Of a stretch of DNA of 64,000 bases, positions 1 to 12,646 are shown piece after piece. The position numbers and the translations under genes were made by a program. Where the stretch lies: the NCBI GenBank assembly GCA_015680685.1, contig MNCI01004678.1, positions 929,403 through 993,402 on the forward strand. The letters are read 5' to 3'. Below the pieces are notes generated by a model that ran no database searches, was not told where the DNA came from, and worked only from the letters and a program-made list of their open reading frames with translations. How positions within the stretch are numbered: position 1 is the first letter of the stretch; each line of letters begins with the position of its first letter. Source of the stretch: Gnetum montanum. Its lineage: Eukaryota > Streptophyta > Gnetopsida > Gnetales > Gnetaceae.

Positions 1-104
1 AAACTCATCCTCGAGTTAAAGTAAGAACAAGCTCCATTGATTACACAGTGGATAGGTATGGGATTATTGACTGACTAGAATGGATTCATGCCGTAGTGTG
101 GAGG
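1..104. repeat. Fragment of Athila-like element 3' region, inverted relative to element D
   Basis: This stretch resembles the sequence that follows the 3' LTR of element C at about 56280-56350: both hold an 'actcrtcctcgagtt' block and then an 'aggtatgg-attattga' block. In orientation it is therefore the end of a minus-strand element abutting the truncated 5' LTR of plus-strand element D. Its continuation lies outside the window. The junction near 104 is judged from where similarity to D's 3' LTR begins. Confidence 0.45.
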
Positions 105-821
105 TAGGGCTTTCCCTGTTTTAGGTACTTAGACTTAGACCCTTCTCCAAACTATAGCAGTTTTACCATTCCAAAGTTAGAATAATTTCCATGTGCCCAT
201 AGTAGGAGTCTTAAAGTGAATGGATCTTTATTCGAGAAAATTGTACCTAAGCACACATTTTTGTACAGCAATAAAGATGAATATTCTGATAAACCTTGCA
301 GCAAGTGGACTAAGCTAAATAGGAATTAATTATTGTTAAATGTTTAAATGCTTTCCTAGATAATTAATCTCTCTCAACCCTTGACTCTCCTAGTTAAGTG
401 CACTCAATACGACCACTTCGAGCACGTGTGTAATGCTTGGTAACCCAGTAACGAGTAGCGTTTGGTAATCCCAGCAGCGTTGCACTAGTTCAGGGTGTGT
501 GTGGCAGTGGTGACGGATACTTGTACTAGGACAATTAGAACTTAATTAGTGAATATTTAATAAAAGTTAGTCACTTAGTTCTCTTCACCTTCCCCTATTA
601 GCATAAGACATTAAAAGGATAAAAGATATAAAAATCATACACCTTAAGCTTACTTAACCATACAACTGTGAAAATAAAAGTAAGTTTGGGAAGACAACGA
701 TTGATTAACCTTAAGTGTTCCAATAAGGTGCATAAGCACTTAGTTCTTAGAGTTCGACCGGATTGCGCGTGAGACACTCGTATTCATATGGTTGAGTGTA
801 GGGGTACCTCGCCACTCATCA
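105..821 (+). repeat. 5' LTR of element D, truncated at its start
   Basis: It matches the 3' LTR (6298-7104) from the 'ctttccctgttttag' block to the terminal 'gccactcatca'. The U3 start with the palindromic GATATC motifs, present in the 3' copy, is absent here. The LTR is followed directly by the primer-binding site at 822. Confidence 0.8.
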
Positions 822-840
822 TTGGCATCGTTGCTAGGGA
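822..840 (+). promoter_or_regulatory. Primer-binding site of element D
   Basis: TTGGCATCGTTGCTAGGGA follows the LTR end (…CTCATCA) without spacer. It is a decayed version of the TTGGCACCGTTGCCGGGGA site seen in element C, the type commonly found in Athila-like plant elements. Confidence 0.75.
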
Positions 841-967
841 CTTAGTTGTTTGTGCGCTACGTAGAACATAGAAGATCATTCATATTGTTGGGACGCTAGA
901 ACGAACCCTTAGGGTTGATCAAAAGAAAAATAAGACAACGGTAAATAGCACATCAAACAAGACAAAA

Positions 968-3500
968 ATGTCTTCGTCCTCACACAAAAGCACTTCACCA
1001 CCTAGGACCAATACAAGAGACAGTAGGTAGCACAACACACATAACCAAGATCCACCAATTCCTCAACAATTCTGTGTGGTATATATTCATCATGATGAAT
1101 ACGTACCCAACTTTACCTTTATTCTCCATTAAGATAAACAACTGCATTGGAGAGACTTGGAGGGTAACATAGTGTTGCCTCTAGATCAAGCAATCCCCAA
1201 CATGCTTCTTCATGCTCTCGTGCGAGTAGGCATGTTATAGTTATACGTGGAATATGTTGCATGTGATTATGACACAAGGAATTACCATCCCATAGAAGTG
1301 CAACATCAAAGGGACTTGCCATAGGAGAGATACTATACATCGTTGAAGGGCAAAGGACCCCATAATGCTCCACCTGTATTAAGTGAAATTGAGAGTGGTG
1401 AACCAGTTTCAATAGGTTCCCCACCAAATGATGTTCCCCCTCCTAACGATGGTGAGGAGGTGGTGTATCAGAACCTTCACTCCACAGTTCACAACCCTAG
1501 TTCTGATCCCCATGAACACCAAGTGTTCAACGAGGGAACACAAACACATGATAAGGGTGGGTAGTCTTATTGTAATCACGATTGGGGCCGACACCACTGA
1601 AGAGAAGGAAGGAAACATCATCATGGAAATGGTTCTCCTTCTTCTTCACCTTCATTGTCACATTCACCCTCTCCTTTAGTATCAGGACATAGTCATAAGG
1701 AACCTAACTATGAGGATAAGGGTAAAAAGGATGAGAAACCTTGATAAGAGAGTCAAGAACGAGGATGAGGGCACTCTAGAAAATCGTGGCATAGAAGAAG
1801 GGAGAGTAGGGAACCGCGTAGACATCATAGACGCTATGAATGAAATGATCACGAAGAACCCCTACTCACAACCTGAAGCATGTTAGATATCACGGAGGTC
1901 GTAAGAATTCCCACAAGGCACCAAAACGATAACAGGATCAAGAGGTTAGACATGAATAACATCCCATGATTTGAGGGGGGATACAACGCTGATCCTCAGA
2001 ACCACTTACAAGCATTTCACGATGCATGTGCCTTGAAGAATATTGAGAATGAATGGAAAAAACTAAAGTTATTCCCAAGGACACCTGTAAAAGAAGTGAA
2101 AAGCTGGTACCAATCCTTAGAACCAGAATCCATTCGAAGGTGGAGTATGATGCTAGAACTGTTTAATGATAAGTATCAAATGTACTCCCAGGTGTCCAAC
2201 TTGTGAAAGCAAATCCAAGGATGGAAGCAGGGAAGTCATGAACCCTTGGATGCTACCATGGACCGATATTATGCACTATTACATTGTTGCTTGGGCCATG
2301 GTTACTCGCAGTAGGATCAACTACGCCATCTCGTAGATGGACTTAGGCATGAAACAAGGAGAACCCTTGGAACGTATGCCTAAGGGATATTATCAAAGCT
2401 TAGGTCTCATCAGGTTCATACATTGCTGGAGTAAGTAGCCAAGGAAGAAGGAGAGCTGCGTAAGAGAGAAAGTGCAGAGGAGTACAACTGATATCCTTCC
2501 CTCCGAAAAAGGGGAGTAAGGTTCTATGAGGAGGAGGAAGAGTCATCACTCGAAGAGATGGTGAATAGGAAAACCTTGTCGCTCCAAAAATTAACAACAG
2601 AAGTGTTAGCAAAGGTAGATCAGATGTGGGACTCCCTAGATAGTAGATTTAAAACTGTTCTTAAAATCGTAGAGGAATCTAAGGAGCGAGGTAGTGACTA
2701 TGACAAAAAGAAAAAGAGGGACATGGACCTTACACATAACAAAGGTAAGGGTAAAATGGCCATAACCAAAGAGGTTGTGGATTCTGATACGGACAATGAT
2801 AGTGGATGTGAGATATGCTAATATGACCATCCTAAGAGATGTTTCCTAGTAATCTCACACCTACAAGAGTCTAGGGTGTATGCACTCAACCCACGACTTA
2901 ACAAACGACAAACACCTTGATGGTTACCTTATCCCCAAGGTAACCTAAGGTAGTTCCACCAAACTTTAACATATTAGCCAAGTGGAACTCTGCCACAACC
3001 TATTGAGCAACACTAGCAGTGGCAATACCCACAGTCATGGGAGATGCCACCACCAAGGTAACAATACCCTTACCGACAATTGGATCCATATGGCTATTAC
3101 ATGCAGCAACCAATCTCTCCACATGACTCTATTGATCACGTGACACCACAACGTCACTACCAAGCTTGAGAGTATTATAGGACTCCTTCTCTTGGGAGAG
3201 ACAACCCATAGACATACCATCCTCCAAACCCATCCACAACTCTTACACTAATAGCTCCATTACCACCTACTCCAGTAATGCAAGGGGAACTCCCCACTCA
3301 ACTGTAGCAACACAATGCTATGAGAGCTATGAACCTTCAACTCACTGCCGGTTCTAACAACCATACAAAGAGAAGACCTTTCTTCAGAACCAACAGTCCA
3401 ACCAAGCTCTCACAACTACAAGTGGTTGAGCCTCCGAATTCTTCTCCATCAAATAAGGCTTCAAAGCTCCCTTCAAATAAAAAATAGAGCTCAACGCACA
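968..3500 (+). pseudogene. gag of element D, decayed
   Basis: A candidate ATG lies at 968 (MSSSSHK…). The reading can be followed through many stops and frameshifts by similarity to the better preserved gag of element C (60955-58472). Shared blocks are the N-terminal 'DEYVPNFTFILH', a charged Ser/His-rich middle, the capsid-like 'EVKSWYQSLEPESIRRW' around 2090-2140, and the 'VNRKTLSLQKLTTEV' block at 2561. The C-terminal part is Pro/Gln-rich. Gag would form the virus-like particle that packages element RNA. Internal stops include those at about 1132 and 1238. No intact frame exceeds 90 codons, so this is a dead copy. Confidence 0.75.
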
Positions 3501-3505
3501 TAATT

Positions 3506-4039
3506 ATGTTAACACATACCATCACTGACTGGATTAAGGAAGGCCACCTTCCCAGGAAATTCTCTGACCCCGGAAACCCTTTAATGTATCTCCAAGTCAC
3601 TGGGAATGAACCATGTAAAGAACTTCTAGACTTAGGTTTCGGAGTCAACTTAATATCACAAGAGATGTATAAAGCTTGGAACCTACCTCCACTAAAGAAG
3701 AGAAATATTTTCTTAGAGCTGTCTAACCAGTCCATCACTGTTCCCTTGGGACTGGTGGACGACATCGTTACCACTGTGTATGGGTGGTCATACCTAGCTA
3801 ATTTCCTAGTGATACAAGTAAACAATGACAACAGGAACTTCCCAATAATAATGGGAATGACATGGCTAAGTACCATAAACGCACATCTAGGAATTCGTGA
3901 TCTTTCCCTGGAATTATCTAAAGAAAAAACTTTTGGAAAGATCGAGAAGAAGAAAGTTCCATGCATCACATACAATGATATAGGGTGTGATTGTATACAG
4001 GAATGTTCAGCATGGCCTGCATGCAACCGGTGTGCCTAA
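3506..4039 (+). pseudogene. Retroviral-type aspartic protease region of element D
   Basis: A 177-codon open frame in the retropepsin family. The active-site loop, expected as D-S/T-G-A, reads LLDLGFGVNLIS, so the Asp is kept but the next positions have changed. Downstream 'FPIIMGMTWLSTINAHLGI' matches the hydrophobic Gly-containing strand that follows in Athila/gypsy proteases ('ILGRPWL'-like). The same segment with 'LLDSGSRVNFIS' is present in element C and a third copy is in element F. The ORF ends at 'CNRCA' just as in element C. The changed catalytic loop suggests loss of activity. Confidence 0.75.
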
Positions 4040-6297
4040 TAAATTAACATACAAAAGTGCCTATGTGTAGCAACCGCACAATAAGAAGACACCTAGTGGT
4101 TGATAGTTGATCAAGAGGGCAACTCACCAATGTGCATGCAACTAATTGAGGGAACAACTTGCGCCCACGTCGAAAGCATAGATGCACTAGAGCAAGAGTG
4201 TCGCCAACTTCCAACCCTTAACCTGAAAACATCAATAGGGAGAAGTTGAAAATTCCTAAAAACTTTAAACAAGCACTCCGATAAAAGATTACTAGTCAAT
4301 GTGCAACAGAATAAACCTTATCATGAATCTAGAACGGTTAATGCACATAACACATCGGAGAAAGGATGACCTCACTCATTATTTCAGATCTCCTACTTTT
4401 AACTCAGTCATGGGGGAGATGGCCACCTATGTTGATCAATCAAGGCCCTCAGTTCCTTTTTTAAGTTTTTCTTTTATACATTTTAGTTTTACAAAATTCT
4501 TTAATTTTTTTTCTTTTTTGCAACATCGTTCATACTTTTTCATTTATTTGTGTGCTTATTTATTTTGTTAGGTTTGTCACCTAATAGGTGCTCCTGATGA
4601 TGGCATGAACTGTATTCTATTGATTGCTAATGTTTGGTTTTTACCTTTGAGTTATAATGTTGATACTAAGGTATGGTTCTTTTGATATAACAGGCAATGA
4701 GTCCATGTCATCCATGCATCCATAAATTTCTATGGTCTCTCTTGGCTTGGAACTGTACAGTCCCTTTCTTTCAATAATAAGAACTATCAAAGAATTGGTG
4801 ACTAGGCATTTCTCAAACTAAGGAAGGACTCAAGGATTGAAAAGGGTGTGACTTCAAGGGGATTTAATGCATTTGTGTTGGTCATTCTCTTGGGTGCTTG
4901 GATGTTTTTCTTCTTGAGTTTTCCTTACCATTCCAATGTTGCTCCATTATCAGGAAGCTGAGCTAATAAAAATAATAAGTCTTTGCATGGTGTGGTTCTC
5001 ACGTAAAAAGAAAGTAAGAATTCAAAGCACACCCCTTAGACGAAATAATCATCTGGGCTATAAGCATTGGTTATGGAACTAAACAAACATGTTCCCTCTA
5101 ACTAAGGCCCTTTCTTGCTTCCTACTTTCTCGTTTCCTTGGAATGGTGGTGACTTTTTGGCGAAAGCATTCTTGTTACTTCAAGTGGATGGATTGGCCAC
5201 ATGTATTAAAGCAAAGTCACTGGATGTGCATTGTTTGAGCCTGCATTTGGAATGAGATCTACTAAGTCACATTAACCATTAATACACAAGGGGCTATACA
5301 CCACCTTGTTCTTGAGACTCCATTCCATTCTCTTCTTTCCATCATTCTTTCTCCATTTTTCACCTCATTGTCGGTTGTATCAATAGTTTATATTTTGGTT
5401 GATGCATTGTTTTCTTGTTGGTAAATTCTTGTGGTTAAGACTTTAACTCTTGTTTCCGAATGACATTTCCAGAGCCTACGGACTCTTGAATGTGGGATTG
5501 TCAGGGCATTAAGAGCATGAGCCTACTTTGGGGAGGACCCACTGGCATTCCTATTTGGTGCATATGTTAATTTCGTTCCCTTAAACATTTTTGCAATCAA
5601 CATTTATTTTGTTCATCTCCATCTCTGACATCCATTTCATCAGTGTTGTCATTGTTTCTTTTTCTCCATCTTTCTTATTCCTTATCTTTTTCCATTCTAT
5701 TGCTACTGGAGGTTCGCTCTTAGTCATGGGGGTCCTGGTCCAATTTTTTTGATTTTCTCTTAACCCCTACACCTTGGGTAGTCACCAGTGTTATATCTCC
5801 AGAATCTGCATTAGCCATATCACAACTCAGCCAATGGACCTTACACTAAGGCAAGGTATCAACTGCATTGTGATTCATTTACCCTTGTTAATATAAGACT
5901 GTGTTGTGTGTCTAGATGGCAATCATACACCAATAGATTGCATCTGGAGGAAACACTTGGAATGGACTGGTGCTGGAGCAATTGTACAAGGAACAAGATT
6001 GATGGCACGCTTATGGATGAACAACAAAAGGCACAATCTTAGCATCGGCAGCAACAAACTTCTTCTTTTTTCTCTCTCTCTTCTCTCTTCTCTCTCAGCT
6101 GCCAAATAAGGCTAGATGAAAAATGTGTATAGTGTTCACTCTTGTTGTCATGAACACTAATATTGTCATGTGTTGTAATGATGATCCATTCACATGTCAC
6201 CCCATTCATCATTAGTGTCATTCAAGTCAATAATCCCATACCTTCCCAATATTTTGTAAGGAACTCAAGGACAAGTTTTTATTTAGTCATGGGGGTA
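4040..6297 (+). repeat. Non-coding 3' region of element D with repeated polypurine-like tracts
   Basis: No gene is recognisable here. A decayed extension of the gag-pol frame can be followed to about 4440, ending at 'LSHGGDGHLC', also the last shared peptide in element C. The motif 'agtcatggggg' occurs near 4408, near 5723 and at 6284-6295. The last copy adjoins the 3' LTR and serves as the polypurine tract for plus-strand DNA synthesis. Blocks near 4600-4740 and 5900-6110 are conserved in element C. The small open frames here have no family resemblance. Confidence 0.6.
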
Positions 6298-7104
6298 TGA
6301 TGAGCCGCGATATCATGTACATACGTGATATCCCATTCGCCCCCATAATATCGCGTACGCAATATCACGGCCCACCGCAATGTCTATAAATAAGAGGTAG
6401 CTTTCCCTGTTTTAGGCACTTAGACTTGGACCCTTAGCTAAACTATAGCAGTTTTACCATTCCAAAGTTAGAATAATTTCCATGTGCCCACAGTAGGAGT
6501 CTTAAAGTCAACGGATCTTTATTCAAGCAAATTGTACCTGAGCACACATTTGTGTACAGCAATAAAGACGAACTTTCTGATAAACCTTGCAGCATGTGGA
6601 CTAAGCTAAATAGGAATTAATTATTGTTAAATGTTCAAATGCTTTCCTAGATAATTAATCTCTCTCAACCCTTGACTTTCCTAGTTAAGTGCACTTAGTA
6701 CGATCGCTTCGAGCACATGTGTAACGCTTGGTAACCCAGTAACGAGTAGCGTTTGGTAATCCCAACAGCGTTGCACTGGTTCAGGGTGTGTGCGGCAAGT
6801 GGGTATGGATACTGGTGCTAGGACTTAGTTAATGAATAGTTAATGAAAGTTAGTCACTTAGTTCTCTTCACCTTCCCCTATTAGAATAAGACATTAAAAA
6901 GATAAAAGATATAAAAATCATACACCTCAAGCTTACTTAACCATACAACCGTGACAATACAAGTAAGTTTGGGAAGATAGCGATTGATTAACCTTAAGTG
7001 TTCCATTAAGGTGTGTAAGCACTTAGTCCTTGGAGTTCCACTGGATCACATGTGAGACGCTTGTATTCGTATGGTTGAGTGTAGGGGTACCTTGCCACTC
7101 ATCA
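6298..7104 (+). repeat. 3' LTR of element D
   Basis: It starts TGATGAGCCGCG after the polypurine tract and ends CACTCATCA (TG…CA). The first 100 bases hold four decayed GATATC-centred palindromes. A TATA-like 'tctataaataagagg' follows at about 6387. The element resumes similarity to its 5' LTR from there on. Confidence 0.88.
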
Positions 7105-8200
7105 AATGTAAATAGAACACCCAAGTACATAGTGTTTGAATTTTTCAAGTATGTACACCATAGCCATAATCTCCTTTTTTATGATGATCTAATTGAGTTT
7201 TGCTTTAGTGATGTCTGAGCTAGCATAGTGTATATAATAAGGTCTTTTTTGCTCATCAAGTTGAGTTAGTACTTCTCCCAATGCATAGTTTGAAGTATTT
7301 GTCCTATTGTGAAAAGACTTGGACCAATATAAAGCTTGAAGGACTAGTATCTCGATCAAGTTCTATTTTAGAATCTTGAATGGTTTCTCACATTATTCTA
7401 TCAACCTAAATGGTGCATCTTTCTTTGTAAATTCCACTAGTAGTTTTGCAATCTTGAAATGTTTTCAATAAATCTCCTATAATATCCTGTATAGCCAAGA
7501 AATGACCTAAATATTTAATTATTTATGGCCTCTAAGTGATGTTTTGAATGACTCTAATCTTTTTTTCATCTACCTTTATTCCTTTATAAGATCCTTTGTG
7601 TTCAAAAACTATGTCATATTGAACCATTAAGTGGCTCTTTGAGAACTTGCTCTAAATAGACCAATGCTTGTATGAAGTATAGCCCATATATGGAGAAATC
7701 ATCCACAAATACTTCAACTTCATTGCCAATATGTTTTTGGAAGATGCTTAATACAAGTCTCTAGAAGGTATCAGGAGCATTATACAAGCGAAAAGGCATT
7801 TTCTTATATGCAAATGTCCCCCATGGATTGGTGAACATTGTCATCTCCTAATCTTCTAGTGCAATATAGATTTGGTTACATCCACTATATCTATCTAGGA
7901 AAGTATAGTACTAATGTGTTGCAATGGTATCCAGGACTTGGTCAACAAATGATAGAGGAAAATGATATTAAATGTCACCATGTTCAATAATCAGAAGTCA
8001 ATACAGACCCTCCACTTGCCACCTTTCTTTGGGACAATGATTAATAAGTTAACCCATTTACTATCTGCTATGAGATAGACAAACTCAACTTTCAATAGTT
8101 TTTCCAACTCTTGTTTGACAACTTCTTTAAGTTTTGGGTTTAATCTTCTTTAAGGTTTTGCAGTGTGGTTTAATGGTTGGATTTGTATAGATTTAGTATT
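7105..8200 (-). pseudogene. Reverse transcriptase and partial RNase H of element F
   Basis: The minus strand reads as an Athila-like RT in fragments: 'LIIVPKKGGKWRVCIDF' near 8030, 'MTMFTNPWGTFAYKKMPF' near 7830, and the catalytic box 'VEVFVDDFSIYG' near 7700 (FVDD, the YxDD box of RT). The RNase H part continues with 'NYALGEVLTQLDEQKRPYY' near 7280 and 'MAMVYILEKFKHYVLG' near 7150, then is cut at 7105 by element D. Several in-frame stops and frameshifts interrupt it. The enzyme would copy element RNA into DNA; this copy is dead. Confidence 0.8.
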
Positions 8201-8559
8201 TATAGATACGTGGATCAATGCCACTGATTTCATTATAGGACCATGCAAATTCAATTGCCTATTTATTTCTCACTTCCAATAGTTTTAACTTTTTCTCTTT
8301 TTCAAGATTGGCAATTATGATTAATAGTTTTTTATTATTTTTGAAAGAATATTATAATGCATTCAGTAAGGCCTTTAGTTTTAGAAATTATAGTTTGTAC
8401 TTCTCTGGTATGTCTAAGTATCCCCATTCAATTTCTTCCTCCTATTGTGATTTCATGTAAGGAGGTTATCATTTTAATTACTCTAACTTGTTTGTTTCTT
8501 TGACATATGCACTCATAATTTTGTTCAAAGTTTCTAAGCATATGTTAGATTCTACTTCT

Positions 8560-9250
8560 TTTCTAGTGATTAGCCATTGGATGCCTTCTTGTCTAGTGGT
8601 TGCTGCATCTAGACACTATTGTACACACGTCTTCTATACATTTACTGCATGGTGTGATGGCAGCATGTTTTGTTATCCAAATTTTTTGCACACAGCTGCA
8701 CCCAATATCATGGTATATGATACATGGAACTCTACATCTTTACATAATTTTAGCTTCATCTTCCTTGAAAATTTCTAAGGACAAGTCTCTGATTCCAAGC
8801 TTAGTGTCCATAGTACTAAGCCATGCTCTTCCCATAATTATTGGAAATTCTTCTTTGTTATTTCATACATGTATGACTAACAAATCAACAAGATAGGACT
8901 AATCGCTTATGGTGGTAATTACATCCTCTACTTGTTTAAGTGGAATACTAATTGAATGATTTGCAAGCTCTAATCGAATAGTACTCTTCTTTAATAAGAG
9001 AAGATTCCATGACTTGTACATATCTTGTGAAATAAGGTTCAATTCTAACCTAGAATCTAATGGAGCCTTACATGATTTATGTTTTACTATTTGGATATAG
9101 ACAAATGGACTTCCATAATATGTCCTTTTTTAGCAAGTGCTCCATAATATGTGTTATCATTTGAGTAAGCATGATAGTTATTAAATTCTTTTCTGTAGAT
9201 ATTAGAATAGTGTTCCCTAGAGGATTATGTATGGATAGGATAGAGTTAGG
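8560..9250 (-). pseudogene. Aspartic protease region of element F
   Basis: The minus strand carries the same protease block as elements C and D: 'NLISQDMYKSWNLLLLKK' near 9030, 'LELANHSISIPLKQVEDVI' near 8960, 'FPIIMGRAWLSTMDTKLGI' near 8830. Frameshifts separate the active-site loop, which reads LDSRLELN, so the D-S-G-A signature is damaged. The protease would mature the Gag-Pol polyprotein. Confidence 0.65.
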
Positions 9251-11666
9251 TGAACTTTCCATCCTTCAAATCTTTTCTCATCTTATCCTAAAAAATGATG
9301 TTTCCTAGATCATGGCTCACTTGTTATCACATCCTCTTGTGTAGTGACTACCCTAGTAGTGCTCTTTTGTTGTCGTTATGATGGTAGCTCTCCTTGCGTG
9401 ACTAGTCGCAATACCAATGGTAAAGTATTAGGATTTTGAATTGATGAACCAAGTATTGATTTGAAGGTGTAAGAATTTGGATCCATACATGAAGTAGTGG
9501 ATCTATGATGTTCTAATGGATAGTAGGAGGAAGATGCATGGAATGAAGTATTCTAAGGAAATATTAGATGTAGAACATAGTATGCATCAGAATCATGCTG
9601 CTTGTACAGATACTGTTGCCTAGGTTGTGGCATTCTCCATGCTTGTGGTTGTTGCCACTATTGCTGGTTATGCTTGTATGATTGAAGATAAGCAGTGCTT
9701 GCATAGTATATTTATTGATAGGGTTTTTGGAAATTACCTTTTGGATAAGATAACCATTTGGACATTTGTTTCTTGAAAAATTTTGAATTAAGTACATATG
9801 CCTTGGACTCTTGTAAGTGGCCCATAATAGGGCAACATCCCATGGGATGTTGATACTAGCATACTTTGCATCCTTCATCATCTTCTCAACTAGATTCCAT
9901 TAATTCCTCTATTACAACAACTTTTTCTTTATACTTGTAGTTCTCTTGTCCATTTTCTCTTCTTTTCTTCTTGTTCTTGCTTTTCCTTAGAGCTTGTTTA
10001 GTGTTTTCCTCTACTATCTTTAGTTTTGTAGTGAATTTTTTATCTATATAATCTCACATTCTCTCTACCTTGGTTGCAATATCATTAACTAAGTTCTAGA
10101 TTAGTAAAGTCTTACATTTGATCATATTTTCCAAAGTTTCCTCTTCTTCTGACTTACATATTGTTACATCCCTTTTTCTTATTACTAGATCTCTATTGTA
10201 TTCTAATATTGATTTTCTTTTTCTTAAATCTCCTTCTTTTTTTGCCACTTATCAATAAGTCTTTGAATTCAATGAGCTGTCATTTTAGATAATTTTCCTT
10301 AAGCATATACCCCAAGAGTGTCTATGATCTTATTCCTTAACCCAAAAATGATGTGTCTGAGTTGTTTCCTTTGAGAAAATTTGTGTCCTAGACATCTATG
10401 CAAATATGAATAGTATTTTTCCATTGTTGCATCAAGAGATTCATATATTCCTTATTTTCATCCTTGGATCTATTTTTTCAAATTGGACACTCTAGAGCAG
10501 GTTTGATACTTATCATTAAAGAGTTCTAGCATGGTACTTCTTTTGGTTCTAAGGATCTATACCACCTCTCTGCCTTCTTTATGAGTGTTCTAGGAAACAA
10601 CTTTAATTTCTTCAAATTATTTTCAATATTTTGTAGGGGCACATGCATTATGGAAGGCTTGAAGATGATGTTGTGGATTTACATTGTATCTTCCTTTAAA
10701 CTTTGGAATATTATTCATACCTAGTCGCTTGATGTGACTGTTCCTTATATGCTTGGGAGGAATGTACATGGCTTCTATGATGTTAATCATGTTTCAAGTG
10801 GCTAGTAGTGGTTCTTGGTATTCTTCAAGTTCATTAGCTCTTTTGTAGTAATGATCCCTTTTCTTCGTTCATTATGGTTATTATTCTATTCATAAAGATG
10901 CTTTCTTCTATGTGCATATCTCTCATGGTCCCTTCATCTTTCCCCATCATGATCCCTTAGTCTTTGTTCCCTTTCTCCAAAATTTGTATGTGAATGTCAG
11001 GAAGAAGAAGATGAAGTTGGAGAATGGTGCTAGTTGATCCTCCTTTTATGACTCTTTGATTTATCCCTTTTAGATTCAATGGAGATCTTAGGCCTTGAAT
11101 TCCTCCTAAGTGTAGAGTCTTCCTTATCTCTTCCAAGAGTTTCTACAAAAATCCAAATGCAACTTGATCTTAATGGGATCTTCAATGTGGATGATTGGTG
11201 TTTGAGAATGGGGCCCATGAGTGTGATAAAGCTTCTTAGTTTTGAATATGACATCTTCTCTTTCTTCTAGTATAATGGTTTAATGTGCTTTCTTTCCCTT
11301 GTCATGCTCATGTCTTGTCTCCATGATGACATCCCTTCATGCTTGAGCCTCCATTAGTTGGTATAGCCTACTCATGTATTTGGTGATGTGGTAACCTTCT
11401 TGCATATGACTAAGGTTTGACCTCATAAGATTTGCTTGAAGCATTGATAGTGCTAATGTTCCGGTGGTAAGACGCTGTAAATCTTTCCATCTATGTTATT
11501 CATCCTGGTGAAAAACAAATGTGAAGTTAGGATAGTAATGATTAGTGTGAGCATAGGAAATTTTGGTTTTCATCAATGCACTTCAATCTTCTTCATTATG
11601 ATCCTTGTCATGATTCTCATTAAATTGAGTAGTAGATAGAGATTTTTCCTTAGTTGTAGAAGCCAT
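9250..11666 (-). pseudogene. gag of element F, decayed
   Basis: It begins at an ATG at 11666 (MASTTKEKSLS…), about 140 nt downstream of the LTR, and shares with element C the 'YPNFTFVFHQDE' block near 11540. Around 10400-10600 it retains traces of the 'SRVSNLRKQIQGWK' region of related gags. Near 9600-9880 there is a short open frame (IPWDVALLWATYKSPRHMYL) equivalent to the histidine/cysteine-rich joint before the protease in element C. Many stops are present. Confidence 0.55.
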
Positions 11667-11789
11667 ATTAATTGTTTGACACTTGAGTGTGCACTTTTGA
11701 GAAAATTATTTTAAGTGTAAAAAATGTGCTTGATGATATATGATACAACGAACTTTGTAAAATTAACTACTTAGCAAACATTGACACAT

Positions 11790-11807
11790 CCTTGATCATG
11801 GTGCCAA
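11790..11807 (-). promoter_or_regulatory. Primer-binding site of element F
   Basis: On the minus strand TTGGCACCATGATCAAGG follows the LTR end (…ACTCATCA) directly, at the position used for tRNA priming in the related elements. Confidence 0.7.
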
Positions 11808-12646
11808 TGATGAGTAGTTGGTATTCCAACACTTAATTGTACAAGTCATGAATGTTTACATGCAACTTGATCATAATCCATAGATAGACATTGTAAATAT
11901 ACTAAGAGTTGATGTTTTTTTTGTGATTATTATCTTCTTAAGTAGAGTTAGCAAAGTGTAAGATGAATGGTTTAACTCTTAGTAAGGCATATGATATGAT
12001 GATGTTGTTTGACTCAAATTAAAACTAAGTGCTGTCATGGTGAAAATGGATATGAATGGTAAGCCTAAGTGTGAATGAAATATAAATCTAATCTAGGCTA
12101 TGATGATAAGTATTTGTTTTTGGATTACCATACACATCCTAGGCTAATGTAACTGTCACTGAGATTACCAAGTAAATTCACTATTAAGTGAATCAAGTGA
12201 AGTCACTACTGGGTTACCAAATAGCTACACATTCTGCTTGAAACTAATCGTACTTATATTTCCTTACTAAAGGACATTAAAAAATTAAAGTACATAGAAA
12301 ATATAAAGGACTTAATCAAAGTAAACATGCTAAAAAGTAAAATGAAACTAAGTGAGATGTTGCAATGGTGAGAAATAATTTTGATCTTTATTGCCAATCA
12401 TGAATTGTGTCTAGGAACAATCCACTCGAATAAAGACTTTGTACAATTATTAATCACCACATTGCAACTATTCAATTTAACTCTAAGTTTAGGTTACAAA
12501 AACAAACAGCAAGAATTTGGCTAAGTATTGGTGAAAGTTGTTATTTTGATGCAATAGTGGGTTGGTATTTATAAGCATGACCATGGCCCAGTACATTGCA
12601 TCTACAATGATGTATGTAAGGCTACAATATCGTAGATACAACATCA
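11808..12646 (-). repeat. 5' LTR of element F
   Basis: On the plus strand it begins TGATGAGTAG and ends ACAACATCA, giving TG…CA termini and a length of 839 bp. The end next to the primer-binding site matches the other Athila-like LTRs. A GATATTG-centred palindrome lies near the U3 end (about 12627). A TATA-like 'tataaatacc' on the minus strand near 12572 would be the promoter. The second LTR is not in the window. Confidence 0.7.

Larger units (their letters stand above)
105..7104 (+). mobile_element. Element D: gag-protease-only Athila-like LTR retrotransposon, nested in element F
   Basis: A plus-strand LTR element: truncated 5' LTR, primer-binding site, decayed gag, decayed protease, about 1.9 kb of non-coding 3' region, polypurine tract and 3' LTR. 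No reverse transcriptase, RNase H or integrase is recognisable. The same gene content and the same non-coding 3' region occur in element C on the other side of the window, so the missing pol looks like a family property rather than a private deletion. The right end interrupts the RNase H region of element F exactly at 7104/7105. The first ~105 bases of the 5' LTR are missing, so the left target duplication cannot be checked. Confidence 0.8.
7105..12646 (-). mobile_element. Element F: degenerate Athila-like Ty3/gypsy element, 3' part cut off by element D
   Basis: Read on the minus strand this is 5' LTR (12646-11808), primer-binding site, gag, protease, reverse transcriptase and the start of RNase H. 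Similarity stops abruptly at 7105, where element D begins. Integrase and the 3' LTR would lie to the left, outside or removed. The LTR termini (TGATG…CTCATCA) and gag resemble elements C, D and E, but unlike C and D this copy carries pol. It therefore represents the type of autonomous relative that could mobilise them. The coding regions hold numerous stops and frameshifts. Confidence 0.8.

Noticed and set aside
3337-4026. A 229-codon minus-strand frame
   Set aside because: It is antisense to the protease region of element D, which is recognisable on the plus strand; the antisense product resembles nothing.
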